From positions 94,539 to 158,538 of the forward strand of contig NZ_FOBX01000017.1 in NCBI RefSeq assembly GCF_900109945.1: 64,000 nt of DNA, given 5' to 3'. Under the pieces are notes generated by a model. It did not search any database, was not told the origin of the DNA, and worked only from the letters and a program-made list of their open reading frames with translations. Source of the stretch: Bradyrhizobium sp. OK095. GTDB lineage: Bacteria; Pseudomonadota; Alphaproteobacteria; Rhizobiales; Xanthobacteraceae. Position numbers and translations under genes: made by a program. This document shows, piece after piece, positions 16,775-26,800 of the stretch. Position 1 is the first letter of the stretch. Each line of letters starts with the position of its first letter.

Positions 16775-17776
16775 ATGTCGACCCATATTTCAGTCCCGCC
16801 GCAAGCCTTGCTCGAGCGCATTCTCACGCTGGAGATCGTGCGCGTGACGGAGCGGGCGGCGGTGTCCTCGGCGCGGCTGCGCGGGCACGGGCAGGAGAAG
16901 CCTGCCGACCAGGCCGCCGTCGACGCCATGCGGCGCGAGCTCAACAAGCTGCCGATCCAGGGCACCATCGTGATCGGCGAAGGCGAGCGCGACGAGGCGC
17001 CGATGCTCTTCATTGGCGAGAAGGTTGGCATGAACACGGGCCCGGAGGTCGACATCGCCGTCGACCCGCTCGAAGGCACAACGCTGTGCGCCAAGAACAT
17101 GCCGGGCTCGATTGCCACCATGGCAATGGCCGATGGCGGCACGCTGCTGCACGCCCCCGACGTCTATATGCAGAAGCTTGCGATTGGCCCCGGCTACGCC
17201 AAGGGCGTCGTCGAGCTCGATGCCTCGCCCGCCGAAAACGTTCACCGCCTCGCCAAGGCCAAGGGCGTCACAGCGGCCGGGATCACCGTGCTCGTGCTCG
17301 ATCGTCCGCGCCATGCCAGCATCATTGAGAGTGTGCGCTCGACGGGTGCTGCCGTGCGCCTCATCACCGACGGCGACGTCGCCGGCGTGATCCATTGCGC
17401 CGATCCTGATAACACCGGCGTCGACATGTATCTCGGCACCGGCGGCGCGCCGGAAGGCGTGCTTGCGGCCGTGGCGCTGCGCTGCATCGGCGGCCAGATG
17501 CAGTGCCGCCTGATCCTGGATTCCGACGAGAAGCGCGAGCGCGCTGCCAAGATGGGCGTCAACGATCCCAAGATGATCTACGGCATCGAGGACATGGCGC
17601 GCGGCGACTGCCTGTTCGCCGCCACCGGCGTCACCACGGGCTCGCTCCTCTCGGGCGTAAAATTCCGCAAGGACGGCGTGATCGAGACCGAGACGGTGGT
17701 GATGCGCTCGGTGACCGGCACCGTGCGCTACATCAAGGCCGAGCATCGCGAGCTCGCGAAATTCCACCTCGACTAA
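16775..17776 (+). CDS. glpX: class II fructose-1,6-bisphosphatase (GlpX)
   Basis: 333 residues. Metal-dependent hydrolysis of fructose-1,6-bisphosphate in gluconeogenesis. The lithium-sensitive phosphatase signature is clear: GEGERDEAPMLFIGE, AVDPLEGTTL, and later TDGDVAGVI, GTGGAPEGVLAAVALRCIGG and GVTTGSLLSGV. A GAAGGAG site precedes the ATG. In several Rhizobiales hom and glpX are followed directly by recJ; here recJ is about 21 kb away. Confidence 0.95.
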   Translation: MSTHISVPPQALLERILTLEIVRVTERAAVSSARLRGHGQEKPADQAAVDAMRRELNKLPIQGTIVIGEGERDEAPMLFIGEKVGMNTGPEVDIAVDPLEGTTLCAKNMPGSIATMAMADGGTLLHAPDVYMQKLAIGPGYAKGVVELDASPAENVHRLAKAKGVTAAGITVLVLDRPRHASIIESVRSTGAAVRLITDGDVAGVIHCADPDNTGVDMYLGTGGAPEGVLAAVALRCIGGQMQCRLILDSDEKRERAAKMGVNDPKMIYGIEDMARGDCLFAATGVTTGSLLSGVKFRKDGVIETETVVMRSVTGTVRYIKAEHRELAKFHLD

Positions 17777-17790
17777 GCAATGCAACTGCC

Positions 17791-17830
17791 GTCATTCCGG
17801 GCCTGCGCCTGACGCGCATCCCGGAATGAC
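17791..17830. repeat. interspersed palindromic element
   Basis: GTCATTCCGGG at 17791-17801 and CCCGGAATGAC at 17820-17830 form an 11-bp perfect inverted repeat with an 18-base spacer. A half-copy (CCCGGAATGAC) occurs at 7459-7469. The type is common in Bradyrhizobium intergenic regions and may double as the glpX terminator. Confidence 0.85.
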
Positions 17831-17860
17831 CAAGAAGAAACAATATAGAGAGAAACGCAC

Positions 17861-18580
17861 ATGCCCGATCTCTCCGCCGTCAAAGCCCTCGTCTTCGACG
17901 TGTTCGGCACGGTCGTCGACTGGCGCACCAGCCTGATTACCGACTTCACGTGGTGGGGGAAGGGCCGCGGCATCAGCGCCGACTGGACCGCTTTGGTTGA
18001 CGGCTGGCGCGCGGTCTATTCGGCCTCGATGGACGAGGTGCGCAAGAACCCGCAGCACGGCTACGTCATGCTCGACGATCTGCACCGCCGCTCGCTGGAA
18101 AAGCTGGTCGAGAAGTTCCAGATCAAGGGTCTCACCGAATCCGATCTCGATCACCTCACCAAAGGCTGGCACCGCCTGCATCCGTGGCCCGACAGTGTCG
18201 CCGGCCTGACTCGGCTGAAGACGAAGTTCGTGATCTCGCCGCTGTCGAACGGCAACGTCGCGCTCCTCACCAACATGGCGAAGTTTGCAGGGCTCCCCTG
18301 GGACCTCATCATGTCGGCGGAGCTGTTCGAGCACTACAAGCCCGATCCCGAGACCTATCTCGGCGCCGCGCGACTGCTTTGCCTCAAGCCGGAAGAGGTG
18401 ATGATGGTCGCCGCGCATAATTACGACCTGAAGGCCGCGCAGAGCTACGGGCTGAAGACCGCCTTCGTCGCGCGGCCGACCGAGTACGGTCCGCTGCAAA
18501 AGATTGATTTCGAAGCCACCGGCAATTGGGACATCGTCGCCAAGGATTTTGGCGGGGTCGCCGACAAGCTCGGCTGCTAG
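17861..18580 (+). CDS. haloacid dehalogenase type II (HAD superfamily)
   Basis: 239 residues. The HAD motifs are in order: nucleophile Asp in VFDVFGTVVDWRTS (motif I), the Ser/Asn of ISPLSNGNVALL (motif II), the Lys of HYKPDPETYLGAA (motif III) and MMVAAHNYDLKAAQSYG (motif IV, an Asn-Tyr-Asp version). This matches L-2-haloacid dehalogenases, which hydrolyse short 2-haloacids to 2-hydroxyacids with inversion, although many relatives have other or unknown substrates. It is transcribed alone after the palindromic element. Confidence 0.85.
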   Translation: MPDLSAVKALVFDVFGTVVDWRTSLITDFTWWGKGRGISADWTALVDGWRAVYSASMDEVRKNPQHGYVMLDDLHRRSLEKLVEKFQIKGLTESDLDHLTKGWHRLHPWPDSVAGLTRLKTKFVISPLSNGNVALLTNMAKFAGLPWDLIMSAELFEHYKPDPETYLGAARLLCLKPEEVMMVAAHNYDLKAAQSYGLKTAFVARPTEYGPLQKIDFEATGNWDIVAKDFGGVADKLGC

Positions 18581-18883
18581 CACCGCGACTCCCGCTCTCA
18601 GCTTGGCTGCGAACTCGACCACCAGGTCGAGCAATCACGCCTGCGCAGGGCCGCGGTCGTAACCTGCGTGCCGCAGCAGCAAGACCGCGACCTCAATCAG
18701 CTCCAACACACCGCCATACCTCGCGGAGGGCGGGCCGCCGCCCGACATGTGCCTACGGCTCAGAACCCCGGGCAATATTGTACCGAGTGCAATGTTCTTA
18801 TTGTACCGAGAAATAAGTCGGATCATATTCCGGGCAAAGAGCAAATTGCACCGGGCGCGCTCGGTGGCTACGGAGCGACGACA
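18581..18883. other. non-coding stretch with an 11-bp direct repeat
   Basis: I see no convincing gene here. ATTGTACCGAG occurs at 18777-18787 and again at 18800-18810, 23 bases apart (about two helical turns), in otherwise AT-richer sequence; it could be a regulator site for the small ORF or transporter downstream. Confidence 0.4.
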
Positions 18884-18991
18884 ATGCACCTGAGTTATTT
18901 CGATCTGTTTCTGGCGTTCCTCGGATTGACCTTTGGAGTGCCCTCAGCGCTGCCCGGCCTGTTTTTCCAGAACAAGAATCCGAGGTCGTAA
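18884..18991 (+). CDS. possible small hydrophobic protein (35 aa)
   Basis: ATG at 18884 opens MHLSYFDLFLAFLGLTFGV followed by a second hydrophobic stretch and a polar PRS end. A GGAGCGA sequence lies about 8 bases upstream. One or two short membrane segments are possible. No family is recognised, and it may be chance. Confidence 0.35.
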   Translation: MHLSYFDLFLAFLGLTFGVPSALPGLFFQNKNPRS

Positions 18992-19057
18992 GCGGACCGA
19001 TGCCGCTATCCGGAAAGGCGTGACGGACTTGCGCGCGACGGAGCTGGAGAAGCGCAG

Positions 19058-19636
19058 ATGGAGTTGACTGTCAGCACGATTCTCGTCGCGTTTACCGGCG
19101 TCTTCCTGATCTGCTTCATGAAGGGCGCGTTCGGCGGCGGCTTTTCGATCGTCGGCATTCCGTTGCTGTCGTTCGTGATGGACCCGGTGACGGCCGGTGG
19201 GCTGCTCGCACCGCTGTTCATTGCGATGGACCTGTTCGCACTGCGTTACTGGAAACCCTCGACCTGGTCGAAGCCGGACCTCGTGCTGCTATTGCCCGGG
19301 CTCGTGGTCGGCATCGGCCTCGGTTATCTCCTGTTTCGCGTGCTGGACCATCGCGCCGTCGCGATCGTGATGGCGGTCGTCACGCTGATCTTCGTTGGCT
19401 TGTGGTTGGTGAGCGATCCAAAGGTGATCATTCGCCCGCGTTCGACACCGAAGGCGGTCGCTGCCGGTCTTGCCTCTGGCGTGACGACGATGGTCGCGCA
19501 TTCCGGCGGGCCGCCGCTGGCGATGTATCTGCTGCCGCTCGGCCTCAGCAAGGAGGTCTATGCGGGAACGACAAGCCTTTTCTTCACCGTCGGCAACGCG
19601 ACCAAGGCGGTGCCGTGGCTGCTGCTGGTGCGGCAG
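19058..19636 (+). pseudogene. 3'-truncated TauE/SafE family transporter
   Basis: The first about 193 codons encode a normal sulfite exporter TauE/SafE-type protein: ICFMKGAFGGGFSIVGIPLL in helix 1, GLLAPLFIAMDLFALRYWKP, SGVTTMVAHSGGPPLAMYLL and FFTVGNATKAVPWLLLVRQ. After about 19631-19639 the frame reads unrelated sequence for 27 codons and stops at 19720, so the last one or two membrane helices of the family are missing. The DNA after this point belongs to a DUF11 autotransporter in another frame. The remaining polypeptide is probably non-functional. A real deletion or an assembly join could both explain it. Confidence 0.75.
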
Positions 19637-21807
19637 AAACCTATACCATCACGGTGGGCAATGCCGGCCCTGACGCTGTCGTGGGCGCGACTGTCGTGGA
19701 TGTCCTGCCTGCGGACCTGACGCTCGCGAGCTGGACCTGCGTCGGGGCAGGAGGGGGGACCTGTACGGCGTCGGGATCCGGCAGCATCAACGATAATGCG
19801 GTCGATCTTCCCGTTGGCGGGAGCGTGACTTATACGCTCCAAGCCACGGTTTCACCTTCGGCGTTGACAGCCGCCAATCTGAACAATACCGCAACCGTGA
19901 CAACGCCCGGCGGCACCACGGACCCAAACCCGGGCAACAACTCAAGCACGGATAGTGATGTCGTCGCCGCCGGAGTCGATCTCGTCATCAACATGACGGA
20001 CGGCGTCACCAGCGTGACCGCGGGTGGAACGACGACCTACACCATCACGGCGAGCAATGCCGGTCCCAACGCGGCAGACGCGACCGTTTTGGATACCTTG
20101 CCCGCGGTGTTGACGGGCGCCACATGGACCTGCAGCGGAGCGGGCGGGGGCACTTGTACCGCGGCCGGGTCCGGCAATATCAACGATGCGACGGTCACCC
20201 TTCCCGCGGGCAGCAGCGTGACCTACACGGTCTCGGCAAGTATTTCGCCGGCCGCAAGTGGAACGTTGAGCAATACTGCGACCGTGTCTATCAGGACCGC
20301 CTTTCTGAACGAATCCAATACCGCCAATAACAGCGCCACCGATAACGATACGATCGTGCCCGTGTCCGGGACGGCGACGGCGCTCACCTCGAGCAGCAAT
20401 CCCAGTCGCCTCGGAGAGTCCGTGACCTTCACCGCATCGGTGACGAGCGGTGGGGGAACGCCGACGGGAACTGTCACCTTCAAGGACGGCGGAACGACGA
20501 TCGGCACGGCCGTGCTGTCCGCCGGCGTTGCGAGCTTCGCGACGTCTGCCCTGACGCGCGGATCGCATGCGATCACCGCGAGCTATGGCGGCGGCTTGGG
20601 CTTCTCGGCAAGCGTTTCGGCCGTGCTCCAGCAATCGGTCGGCGATCCCCTGGACAGTCTCAAGCTGCGCGCGATGCAGGTGATTGCAGCGCCGGTCGTT
20701 GCGCAGACCTCGGGCCAGGCCATCAGTGGTGCGATCAACAGTGCGATCAACGAGGCGTTCGCCGGGAATGGTTCGCCGGTGACGATGAACGGCGGTGGTG
20801 TGCGCTTCAATTTCGCGGCCGAGACGCCGAATGCCGGGGACCCGGCGGGAGCGGGACTCCCGCAGAACGCGTTGGCTCTGTCCGCGGATCCTGCCGCGCG
20901 GTCCAGCGCGTCTCCGGCCCGCATCGACAACGCCTTCGACGCCCTGGCCTATGCTGCGCCCGTCAAGGCGACGCCCCTGAGAAGGACTTCGCCGGACTGG
21001 TTCGGTTGGGCCGAGGTGCGCGGTGCCGTGCTCGACCACTGGTCCGCACCGGTGCTCGGTGCGCCCGCCACGGCCTCGACCTTGTATGGAAACCAGGTCA
21101 ATTTGCTGGCTGGCCTGACATGGAAGGCGACGCCTGTCCTCGCGGTCGGCGCGCTCGGCGGCTACGAGACCTTCGACTATCGCTCCGACGCGCTCCAGGG
21201 GCGCCTCAAGGGCGATGGCTGGACGGTCGGCTCCTATCTCGGCTGGCTGATGGCCACCAGCCTGCGCTTCGACGCGGGTGTCGCCTATTCGGGCATTGGC
21301 TATGATGGTTCTTCAGGGCTCGCTTCAGCCAATTTCACCGGCCATCGGCTTCTTGTCACCGGCGGTTTCACCGGGACCTACGCGGCGATGGGCTGGCAGC
21401 TCGAGCCATCGCTGCGCGTCTATGCGTTGTGGGAGCACGAAGACGCCTACACCGACACCCTCGGGACGCAGCAGGCGGCGCGCAACTTCTCCACCGGCCG
21501 CGCCAGCGCCGGTGCAAAGGTCGCCTATCCCTTCACAATATCGCCGGGCACCCAGATCGCGCCCTATGCCGGTGTCTACAGCGATTACTATTTCAATCGC
21601 GACGACGCAGCGCAGCTCCTGATCCTCGGGACCGTTCCGACGGCCTACGCGCTCGACGGCTGGTCGGCGCGCGCCGTGGGTGGCGTCACGGCGCAGTTTG
21701 CCAATGGTGGGCAGATTGCGCTCGGCGCCGAGCGCGCGGGTCTTGGCGGCAATGTGGGTCTGTGGACCTACCGTGCCCGCGCATCGGTCCCGTTCGGAGC
21801 CCGATAA
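19633..21807 (+). pseudogene. 5'-truncated DUF11 autotransporter
   Basis: From the junction the frame opens inside a DUF11 repeat (AETYTITVGNAGPDAVV, TWTC/GGGTCT pattern), then a second DUF11 unit (TTYTITASNAGPNAADA), an Ig-like Big_3_5 domain (about 20380-20640: NPSRLGESVTFTASV, GTVTFKDGGTTIGT), and an autotransporter beta-barrel from about 21000 to the end (WFGWAEVRGAVLDHW ... YRARASVPFGAR). It lacks start, signal peptide and the front of its passenger. The frame can be extended back to an ATG at 19402 only through out-of-frame TauE sequence, so no exportable product is expected. Confidence 0.78.
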
Positions 21808-21844
21808 GCGAGCTGCGGCCGGCGCGCGGGAATGGCGTGTCCGG

Positions 21845-22507
21845 CTATCCGGCCTGATCTTCAGGCGCACAGAACATCGCAATCGCAAGATCGATCCGCT
21901 TGTCCAGCATGCGTCGATTGGGCCGGAATCCGTCATCGGTCAGCAGCCTGAAATGGTCGTGGCTGAACACCATGCCGAGCAGCATCTCGGCGACGAAACG
22001 CAGCGGCAAGCCTGCGAGGCGCGGCTCCAGACGCACTGTCTTGAGCAGGTCCGCGACGTCGTCCGTGCCGTTCTCCAAAATGACCTCGGCGAACATGCGG
22101 CCGAGGCCCGGCGAGGCCTGACGCTCGCCGATGATCAGGCGATGCAGCGCGATCTCGCCCGGTGCCAGCGCGACGTCGGCAATTTTGCGGAGCGAGTGCC
22201 GTAGCCGCGCCGACGGCGGTCCCTCGAGGGAAACGTCCGCGAAATGAACCTTGGGCAGGCTGCCCAGCAGCATCGCGCGGAACAGCTCGGTCTTGCTCTC
22301 GAATAATTTGTAGAGCGTCTTCTTCGACATTCCCGCGGCGCCGGCGATGTCGTCCATCGTCGTTGCGGCAAAACCCTTGCTGGTGAAGGTGTCCTTCGCC
22401 GCCGCCAGCAACTGCGCCATGCGCGCGTCCGGCGCGGGAAGGTTAACGCTTCGTTGCGGAGAGGGCGTGCCCGCGGGGCGCCCGCGACTGATCGATGCTC
22501 TTGCCAT
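21845..22507 (-). CDS. TetR/AcrR family repressor, probable regulator of the adjacent RND pump
   Basis: 220 residues. The N-terminal DNA-binding domain has the TetR helix-turn-helix: AAKDTFTSKGFAATTMDDIA then GAAGMSKKTLYKLFESKTEL (about residues 36-78). The C-terminal part is the ligand-binding, dimerising half, without obvious family name. It is divergent from the RND adaptor gene, with 183 bases between the starts holding two copies of GGAAAC-N6-GTTTCC, the likely operators. Such regulators repress pump genes until a drug or metabolite binds. Confidence 0.88.
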   Translation of the reverse strand: MARASISRGRPAGTPSPQRSVNLPAPDARMAQLLAAAKDTFTSKGFAATTMDDIAGAAGMSKKTLYKLFESKTELFRAMLLGSLPKVHFADVSLEGPPSARLRHSLRKIADVALAPGEIALHRLIIGERQASPGLGRMFAEVILENGTDDVADLLKTVRLEPRLAGLPLRFVAEMLLGMVFSHDHFRLLTDDGFRPNRRMLDKRIDLAIAMFCAPEDQAG

Positions 22508-22585
22508 AACTGCCGCCGAATATGAGCCGCTTCACGACTGCTTGAACGGAAATGTGAAGCAAGCCTAGCACTTGACTTCGGAGAA

Positions 22586-22625
22586 GGAAACTACCAAGTT
22601 TCCCAATGGAAACCGAAGAGTTTCC
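22586..22625. promoter_or_regulatory. tandem palindromic operator between TetR and RND genes
   Basis: Two copies of GGAAAC-N6-GTTTCC, at 22586-22603 and 22608-22625, centre to centre 22 bases (two helical turns). A TTGACT box at 22572-22577 lies just in front, so a bound repressor would block that promoter. Confidence 0.7.
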
Positions 22626-22690
22626 GAATGTTTCTGTTGCCGTGATCTCGCCTCAGGTCGGTCCGCAACACCATCACATGGATCGACATC

Positions 22691-23893
22691 ATGCGTCCCC
22701 CGATCGCCCGCGCTGTTCCATTGATTGCCTTGCTGCTGCTCGCAGGTTGCGGCGAGGAGAGCCAGAAGCCGGCAGCGCAGGTGGCGCCGGAAGTCGGCGT
22801 GATCACGTTGAAGCCGCAGGAGGCAAAAATCTCGACGGTCCTGCCGGGCCGCGTCGTCGCCTACCAGACCTCCGAAGTCCGACCGCAAGTCACCGGCATC
22901 CTGCTCAAGCGCAACTTCGTGGAGGGCGCCGAGGTCAGGGAGGGCGACCTGCTCTATGAGATCGATCCGGTCCAGTACAACGCCGCGCTGGCCAGTGCCG
23001 AGGCCGCCGTGCAGAGGGCGGACGCGACGCTGGTCAGCGTCAAGCTGAAAGCCGCGCGCAAGACCCAGCTGCTTCAGACCAATGCCGCGAGCCAGCAGGA
23101 CGTCGACGACGCGGTCGCCGCCTACAAGCAGGGCGAGGCCGATGTGAAGGCGGCGCAGGCCAACCGCGACACCGCCGCGATCTCGCTGGATCGCACCAAG
23201 GTCACCGCGTCGATCTCGGGCCGGATCGGCAAGTCCACCATTACGCCGGGCGCGCTCGTCACCGCGAGCCAAGCGACCGCGATGACGACGGTCCAGCAGC
23301 TTGACCCTGTTTATGTCGATCTCGACCAGTCGACCTCCGAGATGGAGCGCCTGCGCAGCCAGATCGCGGGCGGAAAGCTCAAGCGTCCCGCTGATGGCGT
23401 GCAGGTCGAGCTTCTGATGGAGAGCGGCAAGACCTACGGCCACAAGGGCAAATACGGCTTCACCGATGCGAGCGTCAACGAGAGCACCGGCTCGGTCTCA
23501 TCGCGCGCGATCTTCGCCAACCCCGAGCGCGCGCTGCTGCCCGGCATGTATGTGCGTGCGCGGGTCGTCGCCGGCGTCGATCCGGCCGCGATCCTGGTGC
23601 CGCAGCGCGCGGTCTCGCGCAATCCGCTGGGGCAGGCGGTGGCGCTGTTCGTCGACAAGGACAACAAGATCGAGCAGCGCACGCTCGACCTCGGCGAGGA
23701 CGTCGACGGCAATTGGCTGGTGCGATCAGGCGCCAATGCGGGCGATCGCCTCGTCGTCGATGGCACCCAGAAGGCGCGCCCCGGCGCCGCCGTGAAGACA
23801 GTCGAGGTCGCAGTGGATCCGGCGACCGGCCTTGCGGTGAACCCGACGCGGCAGGCCGATGCGCGGCCTGCGGCTGCGACAACCGAGCAATAA
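22691..23893 (+). CDS. RND efflux periplasmic adaptor (AcrA/MexA type)
   Basis: 400 residues. A lipoprotein signal ends LLLLAGC, Cys20 being the lipidated residue. The adaptor layout follows: beta-barrel start GVITLKPQEAKISTVLPGRV, lipoyl half-motif near GILLKRNFVEGAEVREGDLL, a coiled-coil hairpin (about residues 100-165, ASAEAAVQRADATLVSVKLK), second lipoyl half with VTASISGRIGKSTITPGALV, then barrel and membrane-proximal domains. It links the inner-membrane pump to an outer-membrane channel. The pump gene follows after 5 bases; no TolC-type gene is adjacent. Confidence 0.93.
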   Translation: MRPPIARAVPLIALLLLAGCGEESQKPAAQVAPEVGVITLKPQEAKISTVLPGRVVAYQTSEVRPQVTGILLKRNFVEGAEVREGDLLYEIDPVQYNAALASAEAAVQRADATLVSVKLKAARKTQLLQTNAASQQDVDDAVAAYKQGEADVKAAQANRDTAAISLDRTKVTASISGRIGKSTITPGALVTASQATAMTTVQQLDPVYVDLDQSTSEMERLRSQIAGGKLKRPADGVQVELLMESGKTYGHKGKYGFTDASVNESTGSVSSRAIFANPERALLPGMYVRARVVAGVDPAAILVPQRAVSRNPLGQAVALFVDKDNKIEQRTLDLGEDVDGNWLVRSGANAGDRLVVDGTQKARPGAAVKTVEVAVDPATGLAVNPTRQADARPAAATTEQ

Positions 23894-23898
23894 CCGCC

Positions 23899-26800
23899 AT
23901 GTCGCATTTCTTCATCAAGCGGCCGATTTTCGCCTGGGTCATCGCCATCCTGATCATGCTGGGCGGCGTGCTCGCGATCATGCGGCTGCCGATCGCGCAA
24001 TATCCGCAGATCGCCCCGACCGTCGTCACGATCACGGCGACCTATCCCGGCGCCAACGCCGAGACCGCGGAGAACTCGGTGACCAAGGTCATCGAGCAGA
24101 ACATGACCGGCCTCGACTATCTCCAGTACATGTCGTCGTCGAGCACCTCGACCGGCGTCGTGCAGATCTCGCTGACCTTCACCAACGAGGCCGATGCCGA
24201 CATCGCCCAGGTGCAGGTACAGAACAAGCTCCAGCTCGCGACCCCGCTATTGCCCCAGGTGGTGCAGCAGCAGGGCATCAAGGTCGTGAAATCGTCGTCG
24301 AGCTTTTTGATGGTGCTCGGATTCGTCTCCGAGGACGGCCGGCTCAGTGCCAGCGACATCGCCGACTATGTGGCGTCCTCGATCAACGATCCGATCAGCC
24401 GCGTCGCCGGTGTCGGCCAGGTGCAGCTGTTCGGCTCCGAATACGCCATGCGGATCTGGCTCGATCCCGACAAGCTCGCCAAATACAATCTGATGCCGGG
24501 CGACGTCACGACGGCGATCCAGGCCCAGAACACCCAGGTTACCGCCGGCCAGCTCGGCGGACTTCCGTCCGTGGGCGGCCAGCAGCTCAACGCCACCATC
24601 ACCTCGCAGAGCCGGCTGCAGACCGTCGAGCAGTTCAAGGACATCATCCTGCGCACCGCGTCGTCGGGCCAGACGGTCCGCATCGGCGACGTCGCGCGGG
24701 TCGAGCTCGGCTCGAAATCCTACGATTCCACCGCGCGCTATAATGGCAAGCCGGCTTCAGGCATGGGCATCAGCCTTGCGACCGGCGCCAATGCGGTTGC
24801 GACCGCGGAAGCGGTGAAGACGCGCATCGCCCAGCTCAGTGCCACCATGCCGCAGGGGCTCCGCGTCATCTATCCCTACGACACCACGCCGTTCGTCAAG
24901 CTGTCGATCGAAAAGGTCGTGCACACACTGTTCGAAGCGATCGTCCTCGTCTTCGTCGTGATGTATGTGTTCCTGCAGAGCTGGCGCGCCACCATCATTC
25001 CGACCATCGCGGTGCCGGTGGTGCTGCTCGGGACCTTCGGCGTGCTGTCGCTGGCCGGCTATTCCATCAACACGCTGACGATGTTCGCGATGGTGCTGGC
25101 GATCGGCCTGCTGGTCGACGATGCCATCGTCGTGGTCGAGAACGTCGAGCGCGTCATGGTCGAGGAGCATCTCGGCCCGCGCGAGGCGACCGAGAAATCC
25201 ATGCGCGAGATCACCGGCGCGCTGGTCGGGATCGGCGTCGTGCTCTCCGCCGTGTTCATCCCGATGGCGTTCTTCAACGGCTCGGTCGGCATCATCTACC
25301 GGCAGTTCGCGCTGACCATCGTCACCGCCATGCTGCTCTCGGTGCTGGTGGCGCTGGTGCTGACGCCGGCCTTGTGCGCGACCATTTTGAAGCCGCCGAA
25401 ACATCATGGCAGCCAGCGCGGCCTGTTCGGGCTGTTCAACCGCGGCTTTGACCGCATGGCCGATGGCTATCAGCGCAGCGCGGGCGCGGCGGTCAGGCGT
25501 ATCGCCGGCGTCATGATCGCCTTCGTCGCGATCGTCTCCGCCATGGTCATCCTGTTTCAGCGGCTGCCGAGCTCGTTCCTGCCCGAAGAGGACCAGGGCA
25601 CGATCATGACCCTGATCCAGCTTCCGGTCGGCGCCACCTCGGCGCGCACGCTCGAGGTCATCAAGCAGGTCGAGCATCAATACCTCGATAACGAGAAGGA
25701 CGCCGTGGAAGGCGTGTTCGCGGTGAGCGGCTTCAGCTTTGCCGGCCAGGGGCAGAACGTCGGTCTTGCCTTCGTCAGCCTGAAACCGTTCGACGCGCGC
25801 AAGAGTCCTGCGACCTCGGCGCAGGCCGTGGTTGGCCGCGCCATGGGCGCCTTCGCAAAGATCCGCGACGCCATGGTGTTTGCCATATTGCCGCCCTCGA
25901 TTCCCGGCTTCGGCAATGCCGGCGGCTTCGACCTTTACCTCCAGGACACCGGCGGCAATGGTCACGAGGCGCTGATCCAGGCGCGCAACCAGCTGCTCGG
26001 CCAGCTCGGGGCGGACAAGCGCGTGGCGCAGGCGCGGCCGAACGGCCAGGACGATACACCGCAATTCAACCTCGACGTCGACCAGGCCAAGGCCACCGCG
26101 CTCGGCGTCAACCTGAGCGATCTCAACACCACGCTGTCGGCGGCCTGGGGCGGCGCCTATGTCAACGACTTCATTGACCGTGGCCGCGTCAAGCAGGTCT
26201 ACGTGCAAAGCGATGCGCCGTTCCGGATGGACACCAGCGACATCGGCCGCTGGTATGTCCGCAACACGGCAGGCTCCATGGTGCCGTTCTCGGCGCTGTC
26301 GACCGATCGCTGGAGCTTTGGTTCGCCGCGCCTCGAACGCTACAACGGCGTTGCAGCCGTCGAGCTTCAGGGACAGGCGGGGCAGGGCGTCAGCTCGGGC
26401 GTCGCCATGCAGGCGGTGGAAGAGCAGATGGCCAAGCTCCCGAAAGGCTACGGCCACGAATGGACCGGATTGTCGTTCCAGGAGCGGCTCACCGGCAGCC
26501 AGACGCTGTATCTGTACTCGATCTCGCTGCTGATCGTGTTCCTCAGCCTTGCCGCGCTGTACGAGAGCTGGTCGGTGCCGTTCGCGGTGATACTGACGGT
26601 GCCGATCGGCGTGCTCGGCGCGCTGGTCGGAGCGACGCTGTTCAACCAGGCCAACGACGTCTATTTCCAGGTCGGCCTGCTTACCACGATCGGTCTCGCC
26701 GCGAAGAATGCGATCCTGATCGTCGAATTCGCGCTGGAGCAGATCGCGGCTGGCCGCAGCCTCGTCGACGCCACGCTGCATGCGGCGCGCCAGCGCCTGC

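Noticed and set aside
18635..18889. Minus-strand ORF with a hydrophobic LELIEVAVLLLRHAGYD stretch continuing past a TGA
   Set aside because: It could be a decayed small gene, but it merges into antisense of the dehalogenase gene and no homologue is known to me, so evidence is too thin.
19402..19632. In-frame ATG extension of the autotransporter ORF back into tauE
   Set aside because: These codons are out-of-frame transporter sequence with no signal peptide; the frame is open only by chance.
24757..26781. Long minus-strand ORF (about 674 codons) opposite the RND permease
   Set aside because: Codon pattern is the mirror of the real permease; the protein is Arg/His/Asp low-complexity with no family. 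The same applies to long antisense frames opposite the Tct, hom, DUF3857 and parE genes.
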